Shown: one piece after another, positions 1 through 14,136 of the stretch
Position numbering within the stretch: position 1 is the first letter of the stretch
Layout: each line of letters begins with the position of its first letter
Source: Boswellia sacra
Lineage: Eukaryota > Streptophyta > Magnoliopsida > Sapindales > Burseraceae
Length of the DNA: 64,000 bases
Assembly: GCA_013180625.2 (NCBI GenBank)
Contig: SNVD02010473.1
Span: 2,728,001 to 2,792,000 of the forward strand
Direction: 5' to 3'
Notes under the pieces: model-generated
The model's input: the letters and a program-made list of their open reading frames with translations, nothing else
Told to the model about the DNA's origin: nothing
Databases searched by the model: none
Program-made: the position numbers and the translations under genes

Positions 1-3000
1 AAAATAGAGATGTGTTGTTTTATTTGAATTTTATACATAATTTTTTTTTTTATTTTATTTGATGTTATGAGGATTTTTTTATATGATAAATTTTCATTCT
101 CTTTGTTCATTTCAATTTATTGCCCTCTCTTCTATTTCAATGCATTATATATAATAAATTAATCTCTTTGGTGACGAATTTATAATTTTTTAGCTCCCGT
201 CTCTATTTGCAAGCACCAAACAAAAAACATACAAAATTCCATGTGAGGCATAAATTAATTGACACAATCTGAAGACAATATCTCAAAAATATATTTTTTC
301 ATATATCATTATTTGCGTAACTTTAAATGATTATAAAATAATGCTTTGGCAGCATTGGAATTATCTTGCTGTTGTAACAGAAGCACATAGCCAATTCAAC
401 TGAGCTGGAATTGAAGAGTTTCAATGTAATTATCATAAAATTGGATCTCCGTAATGGGCTTCCATGCTGCGTTTGATCCTTTCTCCTTGATGGGCTTAGT
501 GTAAGGAATCCTGAAGGTGACAATGATATGAGTGAATCGTCCAAAAGAAATTGTTTTGTTGCATCTAATTTGTCGTCTAAAATTATGTTGATTCTCAAAG
601 AGAAAAGTCAAAAAGTGGAAAAGGGCTTTTCTTCTCAAAGCAAAAGAGAAAAGACCTGAAACCAAAAATTAGTGGAAAGATTATTAAAGGAACCCATAAT
701 AAGTTTCCACTTTCCCATTATCTGAAGTTATTAAGTGACATTTTATTTTAGAATAGAAACCCTGCTTTCTGTGTGAGATTGGACTCATTTCAAAAATTAG
801 ATTTTTTTTTTTCATTGAGTTGTTTAATCTAAAGTAAACGTCCCCGTTTTCAACTAGACGTAAGTGGTTTTTTCCCATGCTATGTTTTAATTTATTTCTT
901 AAGGTTTCTCTAATTTAAGGTTTTGCTTTTCAAATCAGTAAGTGCTTTTTCAAGAAGTAAATGAAATGTTAGAGTCATAATTAAATTAAGATTTCCAATC
1001 CAGATAGGGTTGATGGTTAATGACAAAATTAGGAAATGAGTACCGACTAGAATAGAAATCCAATTATTAAGTGTTTAATTGAGAATTAAGAGACTATGCA
1101 GAAAAACACCTTCTACAATTTTTCAGACGCTATAATTGCATTTTAATAACATAATTTTTTTTTTTGGGTTGATCATGAAGTAGGCAACAAGTTGAATCGT
1201 GTTAAATTCTTGCATTTTATTTTTGACAAAGATACTATACTAAATAATATATATTACTTTTGACATTCTATAAAAAGTTAACAAGCATAAAACCATGAAA
1301 ACTCCAATCAAAGAGTCTTATTTATATATATATTTAACTAAATGTCATATCATGTCTATATTCCAATAATCCAAGTCTATCTTTAAGACGATGTATATTC
1401 GATAAATGGTCAATCATAGGTCATGTCAATACCAAAAAAGAATTATCCCAAATTTCATACAACTTTTAACATTCCATCAAAGGTTTTGTGCTATTAGAGA
1501 TTCATTGGAAGTATAATATTTAATCCTTTTTAGCACTTTTCCTTTTCAAGCACATATAATGAGTAACGAAATGTCAATGCAAGAGGAGGCAAAGCCCCAT
1601 GCATATGCCTGCCATATAATAGTCATAAGTAGTGAGGCCCTCTTGGCTCATGGTCATGGCCCTATTCCTGTTCAAATTTGTCCCTCGGGACCTAAAATTT
1701 CTCACTTTAAAGCCACAGAATTCTTCTACTTTTCTCCCAAATGTACATAGTGCTCTAGAAAGCACATAAATTAAAAATTTAAAAAGAGTAATGGTGAAAG
1801 GGAAGTATGATTCTCAAGGATATTCTTCTTTAAACAAAGAAGAATTAATTGAGAATAGATTATTACATTTTTGTTGTTATCTCATGAAGCGTCCTTTCCT
1901 CTCATGCTTAGATTATTCAAAATACAATTAGCATTGCATACATCTATGGTTAATACATTTTATAGAAGAAGTATTAATTCAAGATTAATATTTAAAAGTG
2001 GTGATATATGATTCTATGCCTTTTGTTTTTTGTCTTTTTCATTAAAAAAATAATGCTTTCATAACTTTTTAGTGGTATACTGCTTTCATCACTTCTCATT
2101 GGTATACTTTTTTCTTTTGTGAACTTTTTATGGGATAATTCTTTTTTTTTTTTGGTGATATTTATAATGGAGATCATTGTGTAAAAGGTAATATTTCTTG
2201 GTTCTCGTTTAGAATTATATATATATATATATATATATAAGAAATGGCCCTGCAAAACAGAATTTGATTTTCTCACAAAAAGGTAAACCCATTTGACTAG
2301 AGAAAATTTTACTTGTGATATATCTAGGATTATTTATTTATTTATTTTGAAACTACTATCGATAATGATAAAAATTAAAAACTTAAACGCATTTTTGAAA
2401 TTTTTTTTAAATAAAATGATGGATTATAATGTGTGTGCTAAGCACAATAATCTTGAACACAGAAAAAAAAAAGATATATATTACGGGCCTCCCATTGGTT
2501 AGTGAAAGTGCCCCTTAAATACCATGATTTTAGAGATATTACACTTACTTCCCTATTGATTGTTGTTTGCCAAAACCGACATTTATGCTCCCTTTTCTGA
2601 ACTAATAAAATACTATTATTAATAGGAAAAAAATGTAAAAAGTAGCTAAATTTTGGGGTGTGTTATAAAAGTTATCAAAACTTTTTTTTAATCAACTAGA
2701 AAAATCTTTTTTTTTTAAATGTACCAACCAAGTTTTAAGTTATCAATTTCAGTAGGTGCTATTCAATAGTTTGACATCTCATTAATTTGCTCAGATTATA
2801 CATTAAAAAAATTAGAGTTTAATTATAACTAAGAACAATATCGTCAATTTATAACTTTTTATTTTTTATTTTTTTAAGTTTGCTTTTATTAATTAAAAAA
2901 TAAAAAATAAAAAATAAAAAATTGTAACAAACTTTCAAACTCATACCGGCTAAGTGTGGTTTATAGAGGAAAGGGGAAGGCATGGAATGGCTCATGAGTC

Positions 3001-5400
3001 ATGTGCTATTTTATCTACGTAGCTTGAAAGACTCGATTATTAAGAAGATAGCGCGGAATGGGAGTGACGGGACCCATGGATTCTATCCGATGTGAGTTAC
3101 TCCACTTCTACGCCTTACCATAAAAACACCCAAATCCAACCACATTTTAAACACTGTTGCATTTGCCTCCCCCAATCCTCCACTCACCAAATTCCTTACA
3201 TTTCTGCCTTATCTTCCTTTTGCTTGCCCTTACTAAATTGCTTTGTTCGATTTTTCAACTACGTCTGCCTCTTGCGAAACCCACTCTTTTATTTTTTTCA
3301 AGTTGTCCTTTCGCCAAGAGCTTTGATAATTTCTTGGTCAATGCTTTAACAGTTGCTTTCCTTCTTATAGTTCTCTTAATGACTTATAAACATGCCATAA
3401 TTTCTAACGTATGACAATTAAACCTCGCATCAATTGTGCATAGCTCCAAAGATTATTAGTCTCGTGTTGTGGCTATACTCCTATATTGCCCTAGGTGATA
3501 ATTAATGTGAATGGACTTTCAAGAGGTAATCCTAAGAGATCAAAAGTGGATATTGCTCAATGCTTTTGTTGGATGCTCTCCTACTGCTTTTGAGTGAGAA
3601 GACTTGTTTTTATACTAGATTGGTATTACCACTTTGACTTTGCTTTTGCTAGCCATGACACATCTTTGGTTGGAAAACGACTACATTTTAGCTTTAGGGT
3701 ATTTAGCCAATCCAAATTTTAATCCTCCTTGACAATTATTGATTGATGGTTAAATTATTAACCTAAATCCAAGACATGCAACCCCATTCTTTTTTCTTAT
3801 TTATAAAAAAATAACAATAATGTAATTGGTACTCTAACAAATTTGAGATTGAATTACTTGGATATTTAATGGTGGGATACTTCCCAAAAGATGTTCAAGA
3901 TCTTTTTGATTTTGGGGGTTTGCTTCGAAATAGGTATATTCTTTTTTCCTTTGGGTTTTATTGAAAATTTTGTGTTCCAGTTCTTCTTTGATTAATAAAC
4001 TATCCTAGGTGTCACTTTCATAAATAAGGTTTACAGGGTTGTATAATTTCCCTCGTGTTGGGTGCAAACTAAACTAAATAATGATGTTTTTTTTCGTTCA
4101 TGTTATTTTATTTTATATGTTTAATTTTTTTATAGACGATATTATTAGTTTTAAAATATCTAAAAAGCTGATTTATCCTACTCATTTCCATTCTTGAAGA
4201 AAAAAAACTTCTTATAATCGACACAATTTAGTAGATTAATGTTTAATTTCAAAGTAATACAACTTCTATAAATAATTACAAATGGAGTTTTGATTTAACT
4301 GTAAGCAGAGAATGATTATACATTTTACATCAATCATAAATTTAAAGTTGTTTGTATTCAAATCGTTATTTTTATTCTTCAAAATAAAAATTTAAAAGCT
4401 ATAATTGATGAAAAATAAATAATTTTAATGGTGTGATTGATAAAAAATACATAATCATTCTTACTGAAAACTAAATCAAAACTCGATAGTATTTATTAAT
4501 ATTATCCCATAAATAATTATCTAAACTCATATATTTCAAGTGGTGTACTAAATGATGTCATGTTACCCTTTATCATATAATTCAATTATTCATGTAACAA
4601 ATGTTACATTATTAGAGATGATGTTTGAGAGAGTTACTTAAAAAAGTGTTGCTGACGGACCACAATTGTTCTATTATTGCATGAGTAGGAGTTTAACCAT
4701 TTTATTCACGAAACTGGTTAGAATTAGAATTTAAAAGAAAAAACTTCCCTAACAAAAAGGAGTCATACTTAGTAATGCAAATCATGAACCATCTAGATGC
4801 AATAAATGATTAAAAGTTTAAGTCAAAACTTTATGTCAACATTTTTTATTAAAAAATTCCTAACTTATTGTTGATTTAACATAGATAAAACAACAATCCT
4901 TTTTCCTTAAAAGTCAATATATAAAAAAATAATTTCTAAAATAGACTTTATCTAATATTTCAGACACTTTACTCAAAATATTTTATCTTTATGATTTTTA
5001 ATTCAGTAAGTATTAAATGATTAAATTTATGTTGATTACACGATCTTATTATTATTTTTTAACGAAAACTAGTGTGAATTTTTTTTTTTCTGAAAAACGT
5101 AGTTTTTAAGTATAATTTTTAGAAATTGCGCGTGTTTTTAAAACTGTAATATTGACTGTGCGTGGTAAGAAAAGGTTGAGCATTAATTTGACTATCCATG
5201 TCCAGTATAACCCGACCCGAATGGAAAAGATAAATAAAACAGTAAACAGATTTTAACTGAACCCATGTGGTCCCCAACCCAACACCACCCCCTATTTATA
5301 CCACGTACGAGAGAAAAGCCCAGCATTTGTCTTGTAATCGTACGTAAAACCACTTGTCACTTTTACTTCCTCTCCCTCTTAATCTTACTCGTTAACTCAA
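1..5400. other. AT-rich intergenic DNA, no recognised gene
   Basis: Only short open frames below about 100 codons occur, and none has a recognisable family signature. A TA dinucleotide run lies near 2213-2239 and a TAAAAAA-type microsatellite near 2885-2922. The stretch 3060-3420 is less AT-rich and has several overlapping short frames, but no convincing coding pattern. I see no RNA gene or intact transposon here. Confidence 0.6.
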
Positions 5401-5408
5401 CTCGTACT

Positions 5409-5752
5409 TATATATAGTCGCCGTCAGCCGGTCAGCTCACGTTTTCCACTCCACCCAAAACTCTGCCCCTCTCTTTTTCCCCAACAAAAAAAAAAAAAAG
5501 AGAGAAAAAACTTATTTCTCTTTTAAATCATTCATAGTTCATATCGTACTCTCGCCACCTCCTCCAACTCCAATGTTCAAAACACTTCAGAAAATATTTT
5601 GACACGTCACTCTCTTCCCCTCTCTCCTCCCTCCTCCACGCGCCTCCCTCCCAGCACGCGCCTCCTCCTACACTTCTATGTGCGACTCCTCCCCCTTCCG
5701 TTTGCTTTTCTGCTGAGATCTGGAGTTATGTAATGACTAGAGAGGCAAGATC
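5409..5752 (+). promoter_or_regulatory. Putative core promoter and 5' leader of the ABHD17-like gene, with upstream ATGs
   Basis: A TATATATAG box at 5409-5417 is followed by a pyrimidine-rich leader (CT runs 5466-5480 and 5610-5700), typical of plant 5' UTRs. Three ATGs precede the chosen start at 5753. ATG 5678 opens a 13-codon frame ending in TGA at 5716. ATG 5728 is followed at once by TAA, giving a minimal start-stop ATGTAA. ATG 5733 overlaps that stop (ATGTAATG) and runs out of frame past the main start. The transcription start is inferred, so which ATGs are in the mRNA is uncertain. Confidence 0.5.
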
Positions 5753-8700
5753 ATGGGAGGAGTTACCTCGTCGATCGCCGCGAAATTCGCTTTCTTCCCG
5801 CCGAATCCCCCGTCGTACAGAGTGGAGCCCGACGACTCCTGCGGAGGTAGCCTCTACATTCCTGAAGTCCCGAGGAGGGATAACGTCGACGTTTTGAAGC
5901 TCCGTACTCGCCGTGGTAACGACATCGTCGCCGTCCATATCAAGCATCCGAAATCGACGGCCACGCTGTTGTATTCTCACGGAAATGCAGCTGATTTGGG
6001 CCAGATGTTTGAGCTTTTTGTTGAATTAAGTAATCGCCTTCGTATCAATCTCATGGGGTAACTTTTCTCTTCTATTAATATCGTCTTTGAGCTTCGAAAA
6101 GTCGTTCCTTTTTTGAATTCTCAACTTAGCTTACTTCGCTTAAACAAATTTTTATTGTTGAAGTTAGGTTAATGTTGTTATCTTCTATACACGTGTGGTA
6201 TTGTTAGTGTTCTGAAAGTCCAACTGGAAGGCTGGCTTGGCATGTGATTAGGTTTCTTTAATTGTTGTTTGTTGTGTGATTTTGATAGCTTATTATATAC
6301 TTTCGTTTGCTTGTATAGCGTCTTTAGCTTAGTTAATATCAAGAGCTGCCTTCTTAGGAATCTTAGCTTTTTTCTTTTCAGGGGTTTTCTTGTTTAATCT
6401 TATTCTTGTTTTCCTAGGCTGATTTAAAATGTATTCTATTGTTTTGAAGGTTTTTATGTTGCATAAGGATACAAAAGAAGATTCCAATATATTGATGATT
6501 AATGTTAATGCGGTTTCATTTAGAATATGCGATGGTACTTTTTTCACATGTTCTTATATGGCTTATGGGAAACTTCTTTGAAGTTCGATCAAATGGAACT
6601 ATAAGTTTTGATGATTGTCTGGCACAAACTTGGTTGGTTTTGTTTATATGTCAAGACTCAAGATTTATGTTATAGTGTTCCTTAGGGTTTCCTATGCTAT
6701 CCAAACTGTTTAGTTGGACTTCCTGCTTATTAGTTTCTTTCTTTCATCTAGCATACTTATTGTATTACTAGTTCCCAGACTACCAAGTATGGTTTAGACC
6801 TTTAGCTTACATGGAGCTTCATTAAGAACAATAATGATTATTATCTCTATTTTTCAGAAATTGGGCCTTACTGCTGTACCTTGTTTCCTTTAAGCACTGC
6901 TTTTATGAATGCACATTGCATTTTTTTTTTTTTTACTTTGTTTCTCCCTGTGGTATTGCATATTTATACCAGAATTCTCATGACTAGCAGTTGTCTTTTA
7001 GCAGTCTAAAGTGGTTCTAATGTTGAGAGTAATAACCTCATATTGCTCATTTCAACCTGCAAAGCATTAGCAAAATTTTGCTGTTGCAACCCAGTCAGTG
7101 CAAACAGAAGCCATTGGTTACCTGTGCTTACACTTATATTGATGGAGCTGAGGTTCTAAACATGTCAACCTATGCTAACCTTTGATGTTGTTTCTAATGC
7201 TGCCACCTGAGTAAATTCAGTTAAGAGGTAGAAATGTGTTAAAAGAAGAAAAGGGTCACGATGCTGGTTATTCTCAATTTCAAATTTAATCTACCAAAAA
7301 ATTGACTCGACCAAATGCTGTCTATCACTTTATGTTCTAAAGTTGTCCACAATAGCAGAATAAGGAACATTTTGTGCGCTTGGTGGGCATGTGGACATGC
7401 ATATATGGTATGATCCCCTTCCTCTGTGTCCTTGCACAGTTATTACTTTGAAGACTCTGAAATGGAAGAACAGATCACCAGTTCCATCACTGAGTTGATC
7501 AATCAGAGGACAAACAAAATGAATATCAATGACTTTGGTATTACCTTGTTTAAATTATATATATATATGCTGCCTTATTTAATATAGCATGACATTTCCA
7601 AGGATCAAGGCACTTTGGTACTAGTCATTATATTTTATGGGGAAATAGTTGAGAACGAAACAGTTCATCTTTGTAGAGAAGTTAAGTCATATAATCTGCT
7701 ATCAGTGATAACAGTGAGAGTTTGGTTAGATCATTGTCCTAATTTCAACTCTCTATTGATGTATCTTGATTGGATTAGTTTGTACTATTTATTGATTTTT
7801 AGTCGATAAGTAGATCACTGTAGTTATTATCTTAGAAGGTTCTAGTGATGTCATATGCTGTATACTACGGTTTGTGAATATCAGCATTTATTTCATGAGA
7901 TATCGAACAGGAAGAATATAAATATTTTTTATTTGAAAGAGATGAGACTTATATTTATTTAATATCTTTGTTTTTCTCTCCGTTGTTGACTTTGCTATAT
8001 GACATCAAAGTGTTGAACATCTGGCTCTGTATAACATTAGGATGAAATTTGAATATGGCTACATTATATTATGTAAAGTGATTCTTTTTGCAAAATTTTC
8101 ATGTACACGTGTAAGTAGAAACAATGTCACATAACTGGAATTGCTGTTGTAAAATATATTGTTGTCTGTTTCCAATCTATTTTGCTTGACTGTTATTACA
8201 TCTATTTATATTTTAGACTATATCACTGACTCCTTTATTTCATCTTTCTTAGGTATGATTACTCTGGCTATGGACAATCAACTGGAAAGGTTAGAAATCT
8301 AGTTTCTCCATTCTTAATTGCACTGATTGGAAAGGAGCTTTGCCTAAGATTGAATTAGCTTTAGCAATTTAAAATTTTTAACTTAATGTACCATAATTGT
8401 AGATAATAAGATATCCTTCATTCGTAGATATGTAGCAATTAATCATAAGGATCATACTTTTTTTGATGATAGAACTTTATCTGTTATATATATGTTTGTA
8501 ACCTTGTCTCATAAGGATCGTACTTCTTTTTATTGTAGAACTTTATCTATCGTACGTATGTTGGACCCTCTCATTGTTAAAGACTAAAACTCAAATTTTA
8601 TGCTAGTAAATTCGCTTTGCTTTACATATAGATAAATTCTCTTTCTTTCTCTCTTCTTGAATCTGATCAGTTTGGACAGAGATTGTTAGTGGGAAGTTTT

Positions 8701-11073
8701 AAATCCTTCAACATTTTTGTTTCCAGCAGTTCAATGTACAAATGAATCTGACAATCATGGATCCACTAAAGAATCAGCTCATTTCTTCAAATATAATCTT
8801 CTTGTTGACAAGGCTGTACCATTTCAAAGAATATCATGAAATGTAAAACTATTGGAATTTCCAGAATTTTTTGCCAAAAAAAATTGTATCTATTTATTTC
8901 CATATTTCATTTAAATGGAAAATGCATGGGGAAATTTTAACTATATTCTATTTCCTAAATGCTCATTCTAGCTCATAGGTTGAGTTTGTAAGTGGTTTAA
9001 TACTTCAGTAAGTGAAGACTAGTTCTTTTCCCTGTAGGGAAAAAAATTAAAATGAATTGGTATTAGGATCCGTGGCACGTTTAAAGCAGGCAAAGACAAA
9101 TTTTGTCACATGCGTAATTGTTACTGGAAACTTGAAATTTATTTGAGTCTTTTGAGGCGAACAATTTTTTTTTTTTTTTCTTTGTCCTTTGTCTTTGGTT
9201 GTTGTATGAGTCAAGCTTATTGAGAATATATTTATTTTTTGGTGTGGAGGGAAAAACATGGTTTCACCACACCCACATGCTTGGTAACTCTCACTTTGAT
9301 AGATCTCCTGTCTGGGACTATAATTTTCCTTGAATCCTACATTGTAGCATTTACAACAATTTAGCAAATAGAATCTCAGGCATTTAGAATCAATAAAATC
9401 ACAAGTCTCTCTTTCCTACACTTATATTGATGGGAAATATTTGGCAAGTTATATCAGCTCTAGATCAACTGAAAGTTTGATCCGATGTGAATATTTGTGA
9501 CAATTTGCATTAAACAACAATGCGTGTGCTTCTGAGTTACATTGAGGTCATTAGATCTTTCCCCTATGGTTAAATCACTACCATTTTTGCAATTTCCTAC
9601 ATTAGAAGTCATGCTTTCACTACTGGTTCACATAGAATATGGCATTCAGCATCTTATCATAATCATGTACTTTGTAGATACCATTTTCACTTATGTTTGT
9701 ATCAGAAACAAAATATCCAATGAAAGCAGTTTATATTTTCTGGTAAAGTTTTGCCATCTTGCTCATATTATAACAATTGCCCCATTTCCTATGAAACAGC
9801 CAACTGAATTTAATACATATGCAGACATAGAAGCGGCGTATAGGTGCCTCAAGGAGCAATATGGGGTTAAAGATGAACAATTAATATTATATGGTCAATC
9901 TGTTGGCAGTGGACCTACTCTTGATCTCGCTTCGCGCTTGCCAAACTTGAGAGGCGTAGTTTTGCATAGCCCAATTTTATCTGGTATGAGGGTATTATAT
10001 CCTGTCAAGCGGACATTTTGGTTTGACATTTACAAGGTGATTTTGTAAAATAATTTCATTGTATATTCCTTTGTAGTTATCTGGATGGAAGCTTATGTTA
10101 TTTTTTGTTTCTCTTTTTTCCAGAATATTGACAAAATTGGCATGGTGAATTGTCCGGTTTTGGTTATTCATGTAAGTGTCAGCTTTTTTTCTTTTTATAT
10201 TTATTCTGCTCTCGTTGTCTGCTGTTTACCGACTGTGTCTCTAGCATTGCAAAAGCTTCAACTGAATAATCTTTGACAGATATAAATGGTTAAAGTCTGT
10301 AATTATATATTTGCAGAAAGTTCATCATTAGGACCTAAGTTACACAAAGTGGGAGTGGATATGTGGAAAGAGAAAGCTTGTGAATGTTTATAGCTTTTAA
10401 CTATAATGTGCTGGAAATTATTATCTTTCTTAAAGTGGAAAGATTCCATCAATAAATTAAAGTATATAACTGTTCATATTTTGAACTTCCTTGTGTTAAA
10501 TACTTCAGCTTTTCTTTAAGAGTTATTTTGGGCAGTTTATCTATTTATTTCTCAAGTGATTTATCCCCTTCGATGTCCAGGCATCCCACAAGTCCAGGAG
10601 ATATTTAGCTCCATCATTAGAAATATTTTTTGGCATAAACTGGTTATAAGCTATTTCTGTTTCGTCTTCAGGGAACTGCAGATGAAGTTGTTGATTGTTC
10701 CCATGGGAGACATCTTTGGGAACTTTGCAAAGAGAAGTATGATCCTTTATGGATTAGTGGAGGAGGACACTGCAATCTTGAACTTTATCCTGAATTTATT
10801 AGGCACCTGAAGAAATTTGTACTCTCACTAGGCAAATCAAAACCAGCAACTCATGCTACTAAAAGTACAACATCTGACTCTGACAATCAGGGCAAACCAT
10901 CTGAGAGTGGATCTTCTGATACCTTTGAATTGGGTGCTGACCTTCCAGAGGTTTCTAGAAACAGTTTAGATAGTCGACTTGAGAAGTCTAAGAAATCAAA
11001 TAAGCCTGAAAAGTCTCGAATGAGCACTGACCGTGTTGATAGATTTAGGAGAAAAAAGGGCTTAATGTGGTAA
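5753..11073 (+). CDS. ABHD17-like alpha/beta hydrolase (five exons)
   Basis: Serine hydrolase of the ABHD17 family; animal members remove palmitate from membrane proteins, and plant members are thought to be similar thioesterases. Exons: 5753-6057, 8253-8289, 9800-10036, 10124-10171, 10672-11073. All junctions are GT-AG and in phase, giving 342 residues. The N-terminus MGGVTSS fits N-myristoylation at Gly2. The oxyanion region reads [12 protein letters not shown], followed by [14 protein letters not shown]. The nucleophile elbow is GQSVGSG (Ser148). Asp213 lies in GTADEVVD and His242 in GGGHCNLE, completing the triad. The basic, serine-rich tail (about 258-342) looks disordered. The start is fixed by the myristoylation motif. 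Likely membrane-tethered, facing the cytosol. A broken copy of exon 5 lies at 20.3-24.5 kb. Confidence 0.92.
8440..8570. repeat. Short tandem duplication in ABHD17 intron 2
   Basis: The phrases 'ataaggatc.tactt', 'tagaactttatct' and a TA-rich tail occur twice, about 70 bp apart (from about 8448 and from about 8511). It is an imperfect two-copy tandem duplication within the intron and has no coding content. Confidence 0.5.
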
Positions 11074-13400
11074 ATACTTACACGAAGAGCATCTTCAATA
11101 AGTTATGTGCATCTATTCACTTGAGAACGTAATTTAGTTTTTGCTTTTGCTTTTGTAATGTTGCATCAGTCCAGCATAAATTGTCAGATTTGAGTGTGAT
11201 TCTTATCAGAGATGTTCTAATTTTTCTGTATGTATGGGTCAGATTAAGCGAAATATTTTGTTTTAGTTTTTTTTGTAAAAACAACAGCCTCATTCAATAA
11301 AAGGAAATTATAAAGTTGTAGCAGTTTCAGCTTTCATGTTTACGTGCTTTTGCGGTTGAACCTCTAATTGTTTCTCGCTCTTGTCACCTGTCATTGATTT
11401 TAGTTAATTCATCATCTGTTGTGGTTAGAAAGTTCATTGTTGGTGGTGAGGCCATTTGTTGCAGGGATTGCCGGCGTAATGTTTCTATGGCAAGAGATGT
11501 ATTGTTTGTCTATTGTTCATAGCTATGAAGATTCTGGTTTTTTGCTATTGAAGTGAGAATCATTTACATCTAAGGCAGGAGGATTTGGAATGTTATGAAA
11601 TGGCAGCACTTACACGTATGTAACTTCTCTCGGTACAAGTTTTCCTTTTATAATACAACTTTTACATTGTTACAAAAGTCATGTTTGACGTTACAATTTA
11701 ACGATTTATAACCTTTGAAGTTCCAATATCTCACTCAGTTTTAGGTGGTAAATCATGCATTCCGTCAATGTAATAAGGGACATTATTTTAAATACATGTC
11801 ATATCATTTACTATATTATCACAATTTATTTGATAATGGTTAATCAAACTACGGGATGTAAAATTTGAGATACAAATCTAAGATGTGTTATTTTATTGTT
11901 GATGTTACTTGAGGGTAATATTCCGAACAGGCCATGCAGGAGTTGTTTGTTGCACCTTTGTAAAAGGGTTGGGCCAGCATCTGCTCCCGGTTGCTGGACT
12001 AGTTGGATTGGTAATACAATGATATACTTTCGCTCATGGACTGCACCGGGGCCCTCTTCTTCGTGCACAAAGGGAGGTGTTTGCAGAGAGGCTCCGACGG
12101 GTAAATCATGTACAGGATAATAAGAAAGGATAAAAGAAAGCAGTTAATCAGTAATAATAAATAAGTACTAAAGAATATGATAAGAGCATGGAAGGATATG
12201 GGACTTAGGAGAAGGGTTTGTCACCCCTTCTACTTGAGGTTACTCCTGCGTTTGCCATGTATAGTTTTGTATGTAGCACCTTGAGCACGGCCAATGTGTC
12301 TCCCATGTACTGCTTTCTGTGGCTTCCATCAGCATGTCGCATGCTCAATGTGTCTCCCATGTACTGCTATCTGTTGCTTCCATCAGCATGTCTTGATGAA
12401 CTAATCTCTCGGTGTTCATGGGCTAGATACTGCAACGTATCAACTAAAATAATACCATGAAAGAAGAAAAAAACAAGAAGAAAAGGTGGAGAGACTCGCA
12501 AAGGCTCTCTTGGAGATAGTATGAAAGCTTTCAAACCCTTCTCCATGCCTTTTGCTCTCCTCACGAGCCCATTTTATCATCCCCACAGCTCCCTTTATCT
12601 CTCAAAATTCAATCATTAGTTTGCATTCTTATCCAAAATCTTCAATTTTATCTCATTGGACTTTGTCTCATTTTGTCTCCTCTCTCTCTCTCTCTCTCTC
12701 TCTCTTATATTACTTTTAATGATTTTCAGATGCTTTGGCTTCGGCGGGCCAGTGGCATTTGTAATCCCGTCGCTTGAATTTCTGGTTACGTTATGGCAGT
12801 CTAGCTAGGTCCCGGGAAGTTAAAGATGTAACTCGCAGGTCACTTAAAGTGAAGAAATTAGGTGTCGCAAGAAAGAGTCCTGAAATATTCGATGTGAAAT
12901 GTCTGTTAGTAAATATTAACTCTACTTCTCTTTGACTTCTGGCACCAGCTATATAACCATCGAAGAAAATTCCTGCAGTAGGCTAATCATAGCTAATACA
13001 GCCATAAGTATTATTTGTCATATAGCTGAAAAGCATGACTTGGAAACAAGAAATTGATTACCGATTTCTCAAAAGAAATTGTGCATGAGTTTCTGGTTCA
13101 ACTTAAGTTTTTGTTTACCAAACTAAGACACCAGGTTCGACTACTCAATTTGTAAGCTTCGGAGTATATTCTTTCGTTTTGACTTTTCAGCAGGACTTGC
13201 TTTGAAATGTAAATCAAATCCAAATATGCTGTTGACTAAGTTGGCAATATCTACAACATTTTTCGAGGTTTCATAATTTTATATTGAATGGCATCTGCTA
13301 GGAAGCAAACATAATCATAAAATATTTCTAATTTCACCAGGACTGAGTCAACGTAAAAAAATAAAAATAAATAAACAACTACGATTGAGGATATGAAACA
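11074..13400. repeat. Intergenic DNA with segmental-duplication homology and a 54-bp tandem repeat
   Basis: 11074-11620 (ABHD17 3' flank) matches 24488-25030 nearly base for base. 12825-13060 matches 25540-25760 (shared GTAACTCGCAGGTC and AAGAAAGAGTCCTGAAATAT). The part from about 11930 to 12800 has no partner in the second unit, so it looks inserted here or deleted there. Inside it, a 54-bp unit is repeated almost twice (12293-12346 and 12347-12392), and a CT microsatellite lies at about 12680-12706. No gene is recognised in it. Confidence 0.65.
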
Positions 13401-14136
13401 AACCAGTGGAGCACCATCATTGCAATTTATATATTCAACTCCTTCCACCTCTCTCTCTATCTCTGTGTCTGTCAAAGAGAATCTCGGGACCTCCATTTCT
13501 GCTCAAGCTGTCAAATATGCGTTTACTCGTGATGATCATAGCCTTAACCTTAGTCCATATTCCAACAGTTGTGTCAGTTGAAAATTATCTAAAATGCAGT
13601 AACCCCTTTCATTGTGCAAACATACAGGACATTGCTTATCCTTTTTGGGGAACGAGTCGGGCAGATTATTGTGGCTACCCTGGGTTTGAGTTGAGCTGCG
13701 AAGGCGAGGCCCCCGGGATTACCATCTGCGAAAAGGTCCTACCGCGTCCTTGACATCAATAGCACTTTCCGCAGTCTAACCGTCGCTAGATAAGATTACT
13801 GGACAGACATTTCTCCTTCAAATCTTGTTAACCCTGCTTTAATTTTTGGCCTTTTAGTTATTCTTCCGGTACACAAAAATGTGACTCTGTATTATGACTG
13901 CCCATCCCTTCCGAGTGATATCTCGCCGTTGCTGCTTCCCTATAGATTTAATTGCAGCTCAGATGGGGCAGATTACAATAATTACTATTTCACATGGGGC
14001 AACAATAACTTCAACGAGGCACTCTTATCAACCTTTAGGAATTACTTTTTCGTTCAAGTGTTGCACTCAACATTTCATCCCATGGTGAGGAATCTTCAGG
14101 AAATCTGACTAAAGCTCTCAACGATGGTTTCGGATA

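Noticed and set aside
3092..3414. Two overlapping 85-codon frames
   Set aside because: Both are low-complexity hydrophobic frames with no recognisable domain, splice structure or supporting context.
5733..5900. Out-of-frame ATG frame overlapping the ABHD17-like start as a separate protein
   Set aside because: It overlaps the well-supported main frame, has an arginine-rich shadow composition and no family signature; listed only as an upstream ATG.
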